From an uncultured Prevotella sp. (GTDB taxonomy: Bacteria > Bacteroidota > Bacteroidia > Bacteroidales > Bacteroidaceae), in NCBI GenBank assembly GCA_946998295.1, contig CAMPYS010000002.1, forward strand, positions 1 through 64,000: 64,000 nt of DNA. Direction: 5' to 3'. Below the pieces are notes generated by a model. The model was not told the DNA's origin, made no database searches, and worked only from the letters and a program-made list of their open reading frames with translations. The position numbers and the translations under genes were made by a program. Numbering within the stretch: the first letter of the stretch is position 1; every line of letters begins with the position of its first letter. This document shows, piece after piece, positions 8,455 to 17,196 of this stretch.

Positions 8455-9717
8455 TTAAAACTTATAGTAAGGGTTTGCTTTTGTTCGTGGTTCAAAATCG
8501 TTAGTTGAGTTGTTAGTATCAACTAATATAGCCCTTTGTCCAATTCGTTTTGCTACTTTTCTTCTAACCGATTTATTAAATCTTGAATCGTCCCATCCGA
8601 AGAGCGAACTATATGTATAGCCTCTATCAAGAATAGGAGATGTAACAATCCATTGGAACATTTTAGGAGCACTCATGTTAACAGCATCTATTACCCAACT
8701 GTTAGGTATTTTGAACGAAGTACCGTTCATATCAGCTTCACCAGTAAGTCCTACAATATGGTAATTATAGTTATATATATGGTCTTTTAGAAAATTATCT
8801 TTATCTTCTTTCATTTTTATAATAGCATATGATTTAAATCCTTGTGTGTGTGGGCTCCATACTGTAGCCGTTTTAGAGAAAATTCTGTTTAGATTTGGTA
8901 CATTAGGATTATCAACATCTGTAAACTGTGGGTTAGTAGATTCATCATACCACTCAAAGTCAGCTTTAGTCTCATCCCAAGAGTTTGGATTAGCTTTGGT
9001 GTGATTTATAGCATTGTCTACTAAGAGCAGACTTTCTCCTGGTTTTACAGCAACATCGTGTCCTCTTCCGGGTATCATATATATAGCGTCTACTGTAAAG
9101 TCAGTATCCATAATATTTGGTTTGTAGTCTTCTTTTTGTACTGTTAAGAAGGCTGATTCTGTTATAGCAATTGAATCGGCATATAGGGTATGATTAGTGT
9201 TATTGTATATTCTAAAGTATTTATCTGCATAATAGTATCCTCCCATATTATTACTTGTTCCAGCGCAGAATATTTCAGCTAATACAAAGCCTTTATACTT
9301 ATAGTCTTTAGGTTTTTGTTCTATTTCATTAGTTATGTGCAGATACATAAATTCTGAAACCTCTTTATTAGAAATAGTTATGCTTTCTATAATTCCATAA
9401 ACATTTGCTTTTTTTATTATTCCATTAGTAGATTTATACGTAATGTCTCCAATAGCTTCAACTTTATATAATCCTACAGGAAGTTTAATTTTAAAGTTTT
9501 TATTGTTAAGTTGCTCTACAATAGTTTTACCTGTATTTATTTCCTTTAAAGTTAGTTTCAATGAATTTATTTTAGCATTCATCTTCTCTTTAGGCATCAT
9601 AATATTGATGTTGAGGTAGTTTTCCGTCTTATTATCTATATAATCTGTGTCTATATGGCACGAGTATAGTACTAAAATAGACATTAAAGTAAATATCAGT
9701 TTGCTATAATTTTTCAT
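8455..9717 (-). CDS. DUF4876 domain lipoprotein
   Basis: A 420-residue lipoprotein: the signal peptide ends in LVLYSC, giving a lipidated Cys20. The N-terminal ~110 residues look like a beta-sandwich carrying PVGLYKVEAIGD, a prealbumin-like pattern. The C-terminal ~280 residues (FVLAEIFCAGTSNNMGGYYYADKYFRIYNNT ... NPQFTDVDNPNVPNLNRIF) match DUF4876, a lamin-tail-like fold. The gene starts 11 bp after the TonB receptor and probably provides the surface lipoprotein that replaces SusD in this system. No enzyme motif is visible; the ligand is unknown. Confidence 0.75.
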   Translation of the reverse strand: MKNYSKLIFTLMSILVLYSCHIDTDYIDNKTENYLNINIMMPKEKMNAKINSLKLTLKEINTGKTIVEQLNNKNFKIKLPVGLYKVEAIGDITYKSTNGIIKKANVYGIIESITISNKEVSEFMYLHITNEIEQKPKDYKYKGFVLAEIFCAGTSNNMGGYYYADKYFRIYNNTNHTLYADSIAITESAFLTVQKEDYKPNIMDTDFTVDAIYMIPGRGHDVAVKPGESLLLVDNAINHTKANPNSWDETKADFEWYDESTNPQFTDVDNPNVPNLNRIFSKTATVWSPHTQGFKSYAIIKMKEDKDNFLKDHIYNYNYHIVGLTGEADMNGTSFKIPNSWVIDAVNMSAPKMFQWIVTSPILDRGYTYSSLFGWDDSRFNKSVRRKVAKRIGQRAILVDTNNSTNDFEPRTKANPYYKF

Positions 9718-9728
9718 ATTATATATAT

Positions 9729-12512
9729 TTATAGTTTTAATTTTATTTCCATACCAAAGTATGGTTTTGCATTTCTTCTCACTATTAGTCCTGTGTTTGT
9801 TTTATAGTCAGGCATATAATCTATAAGTCTGTCAATAAATAGAGAAACTTTTAACCATTTACCAAAGTCTTTACTTGCCTTTAAGTTAAGAAAGATGTAA
9901 TATGGTGTAATTTGTTTTTTCCATTCATTTTCGTTATAGTGATTTACTAACCATTGTAACAATTTATCATTTTCGCATTCTTTAGTGAACGGATGTATTT
10001 TTCCATCTATCGACATATAGGCTTTAGGTGTACCATTTACTCTGATAGGTCTGTAGGCTGTAAAAAGTGTAGATTCTATAGATATAGAAAAGGCTAACCC
10101 TATTCGTGGCATGTATGTATCAGCCATTATAGATGTAGAAAGTTCTTCTTGTATTGACCCTATTTTATTTTCATAATATCCTATTACTTGTTCGTTAACA
10201 GGTTTTCCATCTATTACAACAGATGTATTTTTAAGGAACATGGGTAGACTGTTAGAGTATTCTGTTTTGAAATAAGCTCCCATTATAGTGAAGCGAGTAT
10301 TAATATGTTTAAATCTTTTAGTTATAAATTCCCATTCCCATCCTTTTTTAATTAGTTTGCTGCCATTAGTTTTTATATTATATAAGTCTAATATAGTTTT
10401 TTGTTGATACTCTATTTTTGTTAAGTCAGGTTTATCATTTAGTTCCTTTCTGTTTATGTTTTGTTCGTTATAATCTTTAAAGCTAAAAGGCCGTACAGTT
10501 GAAGAGTTACGAAATCCATTTTGTAGGTTTTCTTGAAAATACGTGATAGACATAGCATTGCCCTTATATGAAGCTCCAGTTCTTAGTTCCCATTTATTAT
10601 TTTGTGCTGGTGTTATTTTTTTATTTGTAGGGTCTATTACGTATGTGAATACGTGTAGTCTGCTGAATTTTGGATTAATATCGTAGTAGTTTAGTTCTAT
10701 TATATCCTTATATATTTTATCTGGATATATATATTGTAGAGTTGGAAATTTAGACATACGTCCTATTCCTGCATTTAAGCTAAAAGATAGAGGACTATTA
10801 TTTATTATTATTTTAGGAAATAGCCATTGTATATTTATACGTGGGTCAAGATATATAGTTTTGCTCATTATAAAATCTTTTGGGAGGTTTAGCATTTTCT
10901 CAGCTCTTAGTCCTATGTTAGCTGTAATAGTATTAGCTCTATAATGTAGCTTTATATTATCTTGAGCGTAAATGCTTAGTAAATTAAACGCAGGTATATC
11001 CTTATATATTCTTGGTCTATAGGTAGTATTTGGATTTATTGGGCGTGACGGATTATATATTTGTCCTTTTCCATAGTTTTTATCGAATTTCCATTCTATT
11101 CCAGTATTAACCTCTTGTCGTATTCTTTTTTTATCTGTTATTAAAAATTTCCATTTAAATTTACTGTATATGTTTAACGGCTTACCTTCAACCTTTACAT
11201 TAGCTATATAATTATAAGGTAAGTAAGTGCCATCGTGTTCTCCTTCTTTTAATGTTGTTGAAACAGCAATATCTCTTGACAATGAAATTAATCTTGATTC
11301 TTCAATACTGTTATTTTCGTATGCAATTAAAAAATTAAATGCAAGTTCTTTAAATATGCTTTGTTTGTTAGGTAATAGTCTTACTTCATTAGAAATACTG
11401 AATCTATTATATTTACTTGAATAACTATCATCTTTATATTTTAAGACCTCCTTGTCATATTTTTCAGAATCAAATGAGCCCCCGTAATCAGTGTTCATTT
11501 TCCAACGTAGTGAATAATTCTTACCGATATTTATTAAATCTTGCAATCTTAGAGATATAGTGAATCGGGTGTAGTTTGTTAGTGGTGTGCACGGATTAGA
11601 TTTAGCATCAAGATAGTCAATATTTAAGTTTGTTGTTAACTGTTTCCATTTTATACCTTTTCCAATATAAAGCAGTTTACTGTATTCGTCTGCCTTTGCC
11701 CGTAATTCAAGAGGAGTAGGTGAGAGTTGGCGTTTAATTAGTACAACTCCACTTGTTAAGTCTCCATATTCTACAGGTGCAATTCCTCTTATTATTTCTA
11801 CACTTTCAATGTTATCTGTAGGTATAGATCTCATATCTATTCCTGTTGTTACGTGGTTTCTACCTGCATCAGGGTCACCATATAGAGAAGTTGAGGCTTG
11901 TTTTATCTCTTGAAGATTAGAGTTTGAGTTTATAGGTACTCCATCTGTAACGAATAGTGTACCTAACGCAGATATATTATAGTTGGCTCCTCCTGTACCT
12001 GCTTGACGTAGAAATATTGAGTTTGCAGATGTAAGTGAGGGAATATCTTTTTTTCCACCAGGTAATAGTGATAGTAGATCTGTAAAACTTGATGGCTGTA
12101 AATGGTTCATTGCTTGTTTATTTATTACAGAAGAAGATGTTATTGATTCCCCTTGATGAGCATTTACTTCAACCTCTTTAATTGATTTGTAATCTGGAGT
12201 TAATATTAATGTAATTGTAGTTGTTCCATTTACTGTTATATTTGTACAAAGAGTTTTATATCCAATATGGCTAACTTTTATACAATACCTACCATTAGGT
12301 ATTTTTTCAATATTAAAGAGCCCATTAGTGTTTGATGTTGTGTGCCATATTTTACCTTTACTGTCTTCTATGCTGATACTGGATAGAGAAAGTATAGTTT
12401 TTGAGTTTTTTTCAATAGTGTTACCTTTTATACTCCCCGCTATTAAATAGTTGATTTTTAATATAAATAAGAATATAATTAGTCGTATTTTATTGCGATT
12501 AAAATATATCAA
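9729..12512 (-). CDS. TonB-dependent receptor with carboxypeptidase-like regulatory domain
   Basis: A 927-residue outer-membrane transporter. A signal peptide is followed by a CarboxypepD_reg-like domain at about residues 27-112 (IKGNTIEKNSKTILSLSSISI ... HIGYKTL), a plug domain at about 130-265 (GGANYNISALGTLFVTDGVPINSN, VEIIRGIAPVEYGDLTSGVVLIKR) and a long beta-barrel ending NAKPYFGMEIKLKL. The barrel end with an aromatic/charged last strand is typical. It is the first gene of a five-gene operon under the promoter at 12548-12579. The lack of a SusD and of glycoside hydrolases argues against a classical polysaccharide utilisation locus; the substrate is unknown. Confidence 0.9.
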   Translation of the reverse strand: MIYFNRNKIRLIIFLFILKINYLIAGSIKGNTIEKNSKTILSLSSISIEDSKGKIWHTTSNTNGLFNIEKIPNGRYCIKVSHIGYKTLCTNITVNGTTTITLILTPDYKSIKEVEVNAHQGESITSSSVINKQAMNHLQPSSFTDLLSLLPGGKKDIPSLTSANSIFLRQAGTGGANYNISALGTLFVTDGVPINSNSNLQEIKQASTSLYGDPDAGRNHVTTGIDMRSIPTDNIESVEIIRGIAPVEYGDLTSGVVLIKRQLSPTPLELRAKADEYSKLLYIGKGIKWKQLTTNLNIDYLDAKSNPCTPLTNYTRFTISLRLQDLINIGKNYSLRWKMNTDYGGSFDSEKYDKEVLKYKDDSYSSKYNRFSISNEVRLLPNKQSIFKELAFNFLIAYENNSIEESRLISLSRDIAVSTTLKEGEHDGTYLPYNYIANVKVEGKPLNIYSKFKWKFLITDKKRIRQEVNTGIEWKFDKNYGKGQIYNPSRPINPNTTYRPRIYKDIPAFNLLSIYAQDNIKLHYRANTITANIGLRAEKMLNLPKDFIMSKTIYLDPRINIQWLFPKIIINNSPLSFSLNAGIGRMSKFPTLQYIYPDKIYKDIIELNYYDINPKFSRLHVFTYVIDPTNKKITPAQNNKWELRTGASYKGNAMSITYFQENLQNGFRNSSTVRPFSFKDYNEQNINRKELNDKPDLTKIEYQQKTILDLYNIKTNGSKLIKKGWEWEFITKRFKHINTRFTIMGAYFKTEYSNSLPMFLKNTSVVIDGKPVNEQVIGYYENKIGSIQEELSTSIMADTYMPRIGLAFSISIESTLFTAYRPIRVNGTPKAYMSIDGKIHPFTKECENDKLLQWLVNHYNENEWKKQITPYYIFLNLKASKDFGKWLKVSLFIDRLIDYMPDYKTNTGLIVRRNAKPYFGMEIKLKL

Positions 12513-12547
12513 AATAGTATATAATTAATATTTTTAAAAATATGATG

Positions 12548-12579
12548 CAAAATTATAGTTTTAATGTTTTAATTGCAAT
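12548..12579 (-). promoter_or_regulatory. Promoter of the TonB receptor operon
   Basis: On the minus strand ATTG (12579-12576), a 20-nt spacer and TAATTTTG (12555-12548) fit the Bacteroidetes consensus. Transcription would start near 12543, about 30 nt before the receptor ATG at 12512. Confidence 0.7.
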
Positions 12580-12617
12580 ACCTAAAAAAGATGAAAAACA
12601 ATGTATATTCTTAATAG

Positions 12618-12926
12618 TTATAAGGTCTCAATATCGTTAAATAGTCTTATAAGCGAGCGACCAACAGCAGCAGCAAGATTTACAGGTACAGCATTACCTA
12701 TTTGTTTATATTGTGCTGTCATATTTCCACAAAACTGCCAATCATCTGGGAAGGTTTGTATTCTTGCATATTCTCTTACTGTTAACGGTCTTGTTTCTGT
12801 TGGATGACATCTCTCTGTTTGTTTCATAGCTGGAGCACAAGTAAGAGTTAATGAAGGCTCATCTAATGATAATCTTCTTGCTATTCCTGTTTTTCCACCT
12901 TCTTTTATAAAGTAGCTTTTTTTCAT
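12618..12926 (-). pseudogene. C-terminal remnant of a DNA (cytosine-5-) methyltransferase
   Basis: The translated segment covers only the last ~95 residues of a C5 methyltransferase: GGKTGIARRLS, the TETRPLTVREYARIQTFPDDW segment (motif IX region) and motif X QYKQIGNAVPVNLA. The catalytic PC motif, the SAM-binding motifs and the target-recognition region are absent, so it cannot methylate DNA. It directly follows, one frame apart, the N-terminal part of a restriction endonuclease. This is best explained as a deletion that removed the end of the nuclease gene and the start of its cognate methyltransferase gene. The ATG at 12926 is fortuitous. Confidence 0.85.
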
Positions 12927-13233
12927 TAACTACATCAAACCCTTTTGTTGGTACATACCAGCCATTCCCTGCATAATTAAACAAATTTTGGTAAAAATAT
13001 CCAATATGGTTAGTATTAGCTTTATCTATTTGTCTGATACATTCTGATTCTATAATTTATTCAAATGTCTTTCCATAAACTTTTGCATCAAAAGTAAGTT
13101 TTATAGGATCGATTAGATTTTTATTAAACTCTTCTAAATTTATAATTGTTTTATACTGTAGAACTGTCTTTTTTATATGTTCATAAATTTGTGAATCAGA
13201 TATAAAACCTAAGTTATATTTTCCTTGTGGCAT
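12917..13233 (-). pseudogene. N-terminal remnant of an Eco47II/Sau96I-type restriction endonuclease
   Basis: Translation of the minus strand from the ATG at 13233 gives MPQGKYNLGFISDSQIYEH and continues through NLIDPIKLTFDAKVYGKTFE to an in-frame TAA at 13059-13057. The same frame then continues with IIESECIRQIDKANTNHIGY, NAGNGW-like and PTKGFDVVNEKK segments, the typical N-terminal half of Eco47II-family (GGNCC/GGWCC) endonucleases. So it holds a nonsense codon (probably CAA to TAA) and is cut off at an A7 run (12923-12917) where the methyltransferase remnant begins. It starts 3 bp after the xpt stop. I recognised the family by its N-terminal pattern; no search was run. Confidence 0.78.
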
Positions 13234-13236
13234 TTT

Positions 13237-13806
13237 TTATTCTCTTATTTTTATTTCACAATTGTCTAAAGAGTCGATAATAGCTAAGCTTTCACATCTT
13301 ACTCCTGCTAATTCTATACTATTACGACCATGTTGAAAAGCTTTTTCTATTATAAATCCCATGCCAACGAGTTCGGCTCCAGCTTGTTTACAAAGGTCAA
13401 TTATACCTTTGGCAGCATTACCATAAGCTAAAAAATCATCAACAAATAATACTTTATCTTTGGGAGTTAGATATTCTTTTGATATACAAATGTGGTACTT
13501 ACGTTGTTTTGTAAATGAAAAGACAGGAGCTGAAAGCATATTAGTCATAGTAGAGGGTACTTTCTTTTTAGCAAATACAACTGGGAGGTCAAGAAGGAAT
13601 CCCATCATTATTGCAGGTGCAATACCACTTGCTTCTACTGTTAATATTTTGTTTATTTCTGTTGAAGCATAACGTCTTATAAGTTCTACTGCTATTTGCT
13701 TCATTAGATTTGGGTCAAGTTGGTGGTTTATGAATTTATCAACTTTAAGTATACCACCTTCAAAACATTTTCCATCTTTAAGGATTCTGGCTTTTAATGC
13801 TTTCAT
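13237..13806 (-). CDS. xpt: Xanthine phosphoribosyltransferase
   Basis: Xpt makes XMP from xanthine and PRPP in purine salvage. The protein starts MKALKARILKDGKCF and has the PRPP-binding loop KVLFVDDFLAYGNAAKG (about residues 122-138), VEASGIAPAIMMGFLL and the closing AIIDSLDNCEIKIRE; 189 residues is the normal length. An in-frame ATG upstream at 13845 is rejected because it lies inside the -7 box at 13850-13843 and adds a non-homologous tail. Residues MKAL begin where family members begin. Confidence 0.92.
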   Translation of the reverse strand: MKALKARILKDGKCFEGGILKVDKFINHQLDPNLMKQIAVELIRRYASTEINKILTVEASGIAPAIMMGFLLDLPVVFAKKKVPSTMTNMLSAPVFSFTKQRKYHICISKEYLTPKDKVLFVDDFLAYGNAAKGIIDLCKQAGAELVGMGFIIEKAFQHGRNSIELAGVRCESLAIIDSLDNCEIKIRE

Positions 13807-13842
13807 TATGCAATTATATTCATTTTCATAAATAATTGCATG

Positions 13843-13850
13843 CAAAATTA
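13843..13850 (-). promoter_or_regulatory. -7 box of the xpt promoter
   Basis: TAATTTTG on the minus strand (13850-13843) fits TAnnTTTG. Transcription would start near 13838, about 32 nt before the xpt ATG at 13806. No clear -33 element or purine riboswitch fits in the short leader. Confidence 0.6.
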
Positions 13851-13956
13851 ATACTTTTCATATTATTATATAATATATTTCTCTTTTTAAATCTATATAA
13901 CTTGTAAAATATTTTAATACTAAGTTTTAAGTAAGTATTATTTATAAATAAAGTTT

Positions 13957-13964
13957 TAACTTTG
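13957..13964 (+). promoter_or_regulatory. -7 box of the nucleotidyltransferase-pyrK-pyrD promoter
   Basis: TAACTTTG at 13957-13964 fits TAnnTTTG; the start would lie near 13970, about 19 nt before the ATG at 13989. The -33 element is not evident. Confidence 0.6.
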
Positions 13965-13988
13965 CAAGTTAAAAATAATACACTATAG

Positions 13989-15413
13989 ATGCGAGATCTT
14001 TCTAATGCCGATTTGGCAAAATTATTAGACAAAGATATATTTCACTTAATATCTCAAGTAGCTGATAAATTTAATTTGGAATGTTATGTAGTTGGAGGAT
14101 ACGTTAGAGACTTATTTCTTGAACGTTCATCTAACGATATTGATATAGTTGTTGTTGGTAGTGGAATAAAAGTTGCCAACGAACTTAGAAATCTTTTAGG
14201 TCGTAAGGCAAATATTTCAGTTTTTCATAATTTTGGTACAGCACAAGTTAAATTTAAAGGGCTTGAAATAGAATTTGTTGGAGCTCGTAAGGAAAGTTAT
14301 AGACATGATAGTCGTAAGCCTATAGTGGAAGATGGTACACTACACGATGATCAGAATCGTAGGGATTTTACAATAAATGCTTTAGCTGTTTGTTTAAATT
14401 CTAAACGTTTTGGAGAGTTAATAGATCCCTTTGGTGGTGTAGATGATCTTTGGGATAAAATAATATGTACTCCTCTTGACCCCGATATTACTTTCTCAGA
14501 TGATCCTTTACGTATGTTACGTTGTATACGTTTTGCTGCTCAACTTAACTTTTATATAGAAGAAGAAACGTTTGAGGCTCTTGAGCGTAATGCAGAGCGA
14601 ATAAATATAATAAGTGGAGAGAGGATATCTTCAGAGCTTAATAAAATAATGGAGACACCTATTCCAAGTAAAGGCTTTGTGGATTTATATCGTTCAGGAC
14701 TATTACACTTAATTTTGCCAGAACTTACAGATATGGATGTTGTAGAAGTACGTAATGGAAAAGGTCATAAAAATAATTTCTTCCATACATTAGAAGTAGT
14801 TGATAATATATCTCTTAAAACTGATAATATTTGGTTGCGTTGGGCGGCTTTGCTACATGATATAGGTAAACCACGTAGTAAACGGTGGGATCCTTTGATA
14901 GGTTGGACATTTCATAATCATAATATAATAGGTGCAAAAATGGTTCCAACTATTTTTAGACGTCTTAAACTTCCTATGGATAGTAAGATGAAATATGTAC
15001 GGAAACTTGTAGATTTGCATATGCGACCTATTGCAATTGCTGATGATATAGTAACGGATTCTGCTGTACGGAGGTTGCTTAATGATGCAGGTGAAGATAT
15101 TGACGATCTTATAACTTTATGCGAAGCAGATATTACAAGTAAGAATGCTGTAAAGAAAAAACGTTTTTTGGAAAACTTTCGTATAGTACGTACTAAGTTA
15201 AAAGAATTATGCGAGAGTGATAGTAGACGACTTTTTCAACCATGTATTGATGGTAACGAGATAATGAAAAAGTTTAATCTTAAACCTTGTCGTGAAGTAG
15301 GTCTGCTAAAAAAAATGTTGAAGGATGCTGTATTAGATAATACAGTGCCAAACGAACGTGAACCTCTGTTGCAACTACTTGAAACCAAAGCTAAAGAAAT
15401 GGGGTTAATCTAA
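13989..15413 (+). CDS. CCA-adding-type tRNA nucleotidyltransferase / poly(A) polymerase family with HD domain
   Basis: A class II nucleotidyltransferase of 474 residues. The head domain carries the GGYVRD motif (residues about 36-41) and the metal-binding DID (about 50-52), then RRDFTINALAV (motif B/ATP site region), the DPLRMLRCIRFAAQL segment and a C-terminal HD domain with LLHDIGKPRSKR (about residues 296-307). Bacteroidales have one such enzyme, annotated as CCA tRNA nucleotidyltransferase; it would add or repair the 3'-CCA end of tRNAs. Whether it adds full CCA or only A cannot be told by eye. First gene of a likely operon with pyrK and pyrD, 16 bp apart. Confidence 0.9.
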   Translation: MRDLSNADLAKLLDKDIFHLISQVADKFNLECYVVGGYVRDLFLERSSNDIDIVVVGSGIKVANELRNLLGRKANISVFHNFGTAQVKFKGLEIEFVGARKESYRHDSRKPIVEDGTLHDDQNRRDFTINALAVCLNSKRFGELIDPFGGVDDLWDKIICTPLDPDITFSDDPLRMLRCIRFAAQLNFYIEEETFEALERNAERINIISGERISSELNKIMETPIPSKGFVDLYRSGLLHLILPELTDMDVVEVRNGKGHKNNFFHTLEVVDNISLKTDNIWLRWAALLHDIGKPRSKRWDPLIGWTFHNHNIIGAKMVPTIFRRLKLPMDSKMKYVRKLVDLHMRPIAIADDIVTDSAVRRLLNDAGEDIDDLITLCEADITSKNAVKKKRFLENFRIVRTKLKELCESDSRRLFQPCIDGNEIMKKFNLKPCREVGLLKKMLKDAVLDNTVPNEREPLLQLLETKAKEMGLI

Positions 15414-15429
15414 TAATAACAATAACATT

Positions 15430-16206
15430 ATGAAAACTAAAAAATATATTCTTGACCTTCAAGTAAAGGAGATTAAACAGTTGAATGAACGTAATATTTT
15501 GTTACGTCTTACAGATAAAACATCCCTTCCTAAAATGCTCCCCGGACAGTTTGTTGAAGTAAAGGTAGAAAATTCTCCTGCAACATTCTTACGCCGACCA
15601 ATATCTATTAATTTTGTTGATAGAGATAATAATGAGTTATGGATTTTAGTCTCTATGATAGGCGATGGTACACGTCAACTTGGAAAACTTAGTCAAGGCG
15701 ATTTCTTAAATTGTGTGCTTCCTTTAGGTAATGGATTTACTATTCCAACTGTTCAAAAAGCAGATATATTATTAGTAGGTGGAGGAGTAGGAGTTGCTCC
15801 TCTTTTGTATTTTGGCAAAGTAGCAAAAGAAAGAGGTGCTAATGTTACTTATTTATTAGGTGCTAAAACTGTTACAGATATTTTACTTTTAGATGAATTT
15901 AGTAAGTATGGTAAAGTGTATACTACAACAGAAGATGGAAGCTATGGCGAAAAGGGTTTTGTAACAAGCCATTCTTTGCTATCTACTAAAAAGTTTGATA
16001 CAATATACACTTGTGGACCAAAGCCTATGATGAAAGCTGTTGTTAAGTATGCACGTAAGGTGGATACTAATTGTGAGGTGTCTTTAGAGAATAATATGGC
16101 TTGTGGACTTGGTGCTTGTTTATGCTGTGTTGAAAAAACAATAGATGGTAATATATGTGTGTGTTCAGATGGACCAGTATTTAATATGAACCAGTTACTA
16201 TGGTAA
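15430..16206 (+). CDS. pyrK: Dihydroorotate dehydrogenase electron transfer subunit
   Basis: PyrK brings FAD and a [2Fe-2S] cluster to PyrD and allows NAD+ to accept electrons from dihydroorotate oxidation. The ferredoxin-reductase fold is visible: FLRRPISINF (FAD binding, about residues 54-63), LLVGGGVGVAPLLYFGK (NAD site), and the C-terminal cluster CGLGACLCCVEKTIDGNICVC with four Cys. Length (258 residues) is normal. It sits 31 bp upstream of pyrD, as expected for the two-subunit class 1B enzyme. Confidence 0.95.
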   Translation: MKTKKYILDLQVKEIKQLNERNILLRLTDKTSLPKMLPGQFVEVKVENSPATFLRRPISINFVDRDNNELWILVSMIGDGTRQLGKLSQGDFLNCVLPLGNGFTIPTVQKADILLVGGGVGVAPLLYFGKVAKERGANVTYLLGAKTVTDILLLDEFSKYGKVYTTTEDGSYGEKGFVTSHSLLSTKKFDTIYTCGPKPMMKAVVKYARKVDTNCEVSLENNMACGLGACLCCVEKTIDGNICVCSDGPVFNMNQLLW

Positions 16207-16237
16207 AACTATATACAATCTTAATTTCTATATACTT

Positions 16238-17143
16238 ATGGCAGATTTAAAAGTCAATATAGGCTCTTTGCAGCTTAATAATCCTGTAATGACAGCAAGT
16301 GGAACTTTTGGTTATGGAATAGAGTTTGAAGATTTTATACCATTGAATGAACTTGGTGGTATTATAGTAAAAGGTACAACTCTTGCTCCGCGCGAAGGTA
16401 ATCCTTATCCGCGTATGGTAGAGACTCCAATGGGGATGCTTAACTGTGTAGGACTTCAAAATAAAGGAATTAATTATTTTATTAATAATATATATCCAAA
16501 GATAAAAGATATATCTACTAATATTATAGTTAATGTTAGTGGAAATTCTCCTGATAACTATGCAGACGTTGCAGAAATAATAGATTCTTTAGTTGCAATA
16601 CCAGCAATAGAGCTAAATATTTCTTGTCCCAATGTTCATGATGGTGGAATGGCGTTTGGGGTAACTTGTAGTGGTGCAGCAGAAGTTGTTAGGGCTGTAC
16701 GTAAGCGATATTCTAAAACACTTATTGTTAAACTTTCGCCAAATGTTACAGATATAGCAAGTATAGCTTCTGCTTGTGAGAGTGAAGGCGCAGATGCTGT
16801 TTCTCTAATAAATACTTTAATGGGTATGGCTATAGATATAGAACACCGTTGCCATAAATTAAGTATACGTACAGGAGGTCTTAGTGGTCCAGCTGTTAAG
16901 CCTGTTGCTGTAAGGATGGTTTATGATGTAGCTAAGACAGTAAAAATTCCAGTAATAGGACTTGGTGGAATAATGACAGCCGAAGATGCTATAGAGTTTT
17001 TTATGGCAGGTGCTACAGCTATAGAGATAGGTACAGCAAACTTTATAGATCCAACTGTTACAATTAAGGTGCGGGATGGTATTAATACTTGGTTAGATAC
17101 TCATCATTGTAAGTCAATTAGTGAAATAATAGGTTGTATATAA
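16238..17143 (+). CDS. pyrD: Dihydroorotate dehydrogenase B, catalytic subunit
   Basis: PyrD oxidises dihydroorotate to orotate in pyrimidine synthesis and works with PyrK. The FMN barrel carries MTASGTFGYGIEF, GIIVKGTTLAPREGNP, MLNCVGLQNKG, the active-site segment ELNISCPNV with the class 1B catalytic Cys, IGLGGIMTAEDAIEFFMAGA and the closing IEIGTANF. At 301 residues it matches cytosolic class 1B enzymes. A strong terminator follows at 17161. Confidence 0.96.
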   Translation: MADLKVNIGSLQLNNPVMTASGTFGYGIEFEDFIPLNELGGIIVKGTTLAPREGNPYPRMVETPMGMLNCVGLQNKGINYFINNIYPKIKDISTNIIVNVSGNSPDNYADVAEIIDSLVAIPAIELNISCPNVHDGGMAFGVTCSGAAEVVRAVRKRYSKTLIVKLSPNVTDIASIASACESEGADAVSLINTLMGMAIDIEHRCHKLSIRTGGLSGPAVKPVAVRMVYDVAKTVKIPVIGLGGIMTAEDAIEFFMAGATAIEIGTANFIDPTVTIKVRDGINTWLDTHHCKSISEIIGCI

Positions 17144-17160
17144 AAAAATAATATGTAATA

Positions 17161-17190
17161 AAAATGCTTTGGCTCAAGCCAAAGCATTTT
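17161..17190. terminator. Bidirectional intrinsic terminator
   Basis: A 13-bp perfect stem, aaaatgctttggc (17161-17173) and gccaaagcatttt (17178-17190), with a 4-nt loop and an A tract before and T tract after. It ends pyrD on the plus strand and the WecB-like gene, whose stop is at 17197, on the minus strand. Confidence 0.9.
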
Positions 17191-17196
17191 TATATT

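Noticed and set aside
13807..13845. Upstream ATG for xpt at 13845
   Set aside because: It lies inside the -7 box, and the added 13 residues are not like the N-terminus of other Xpt proteins.
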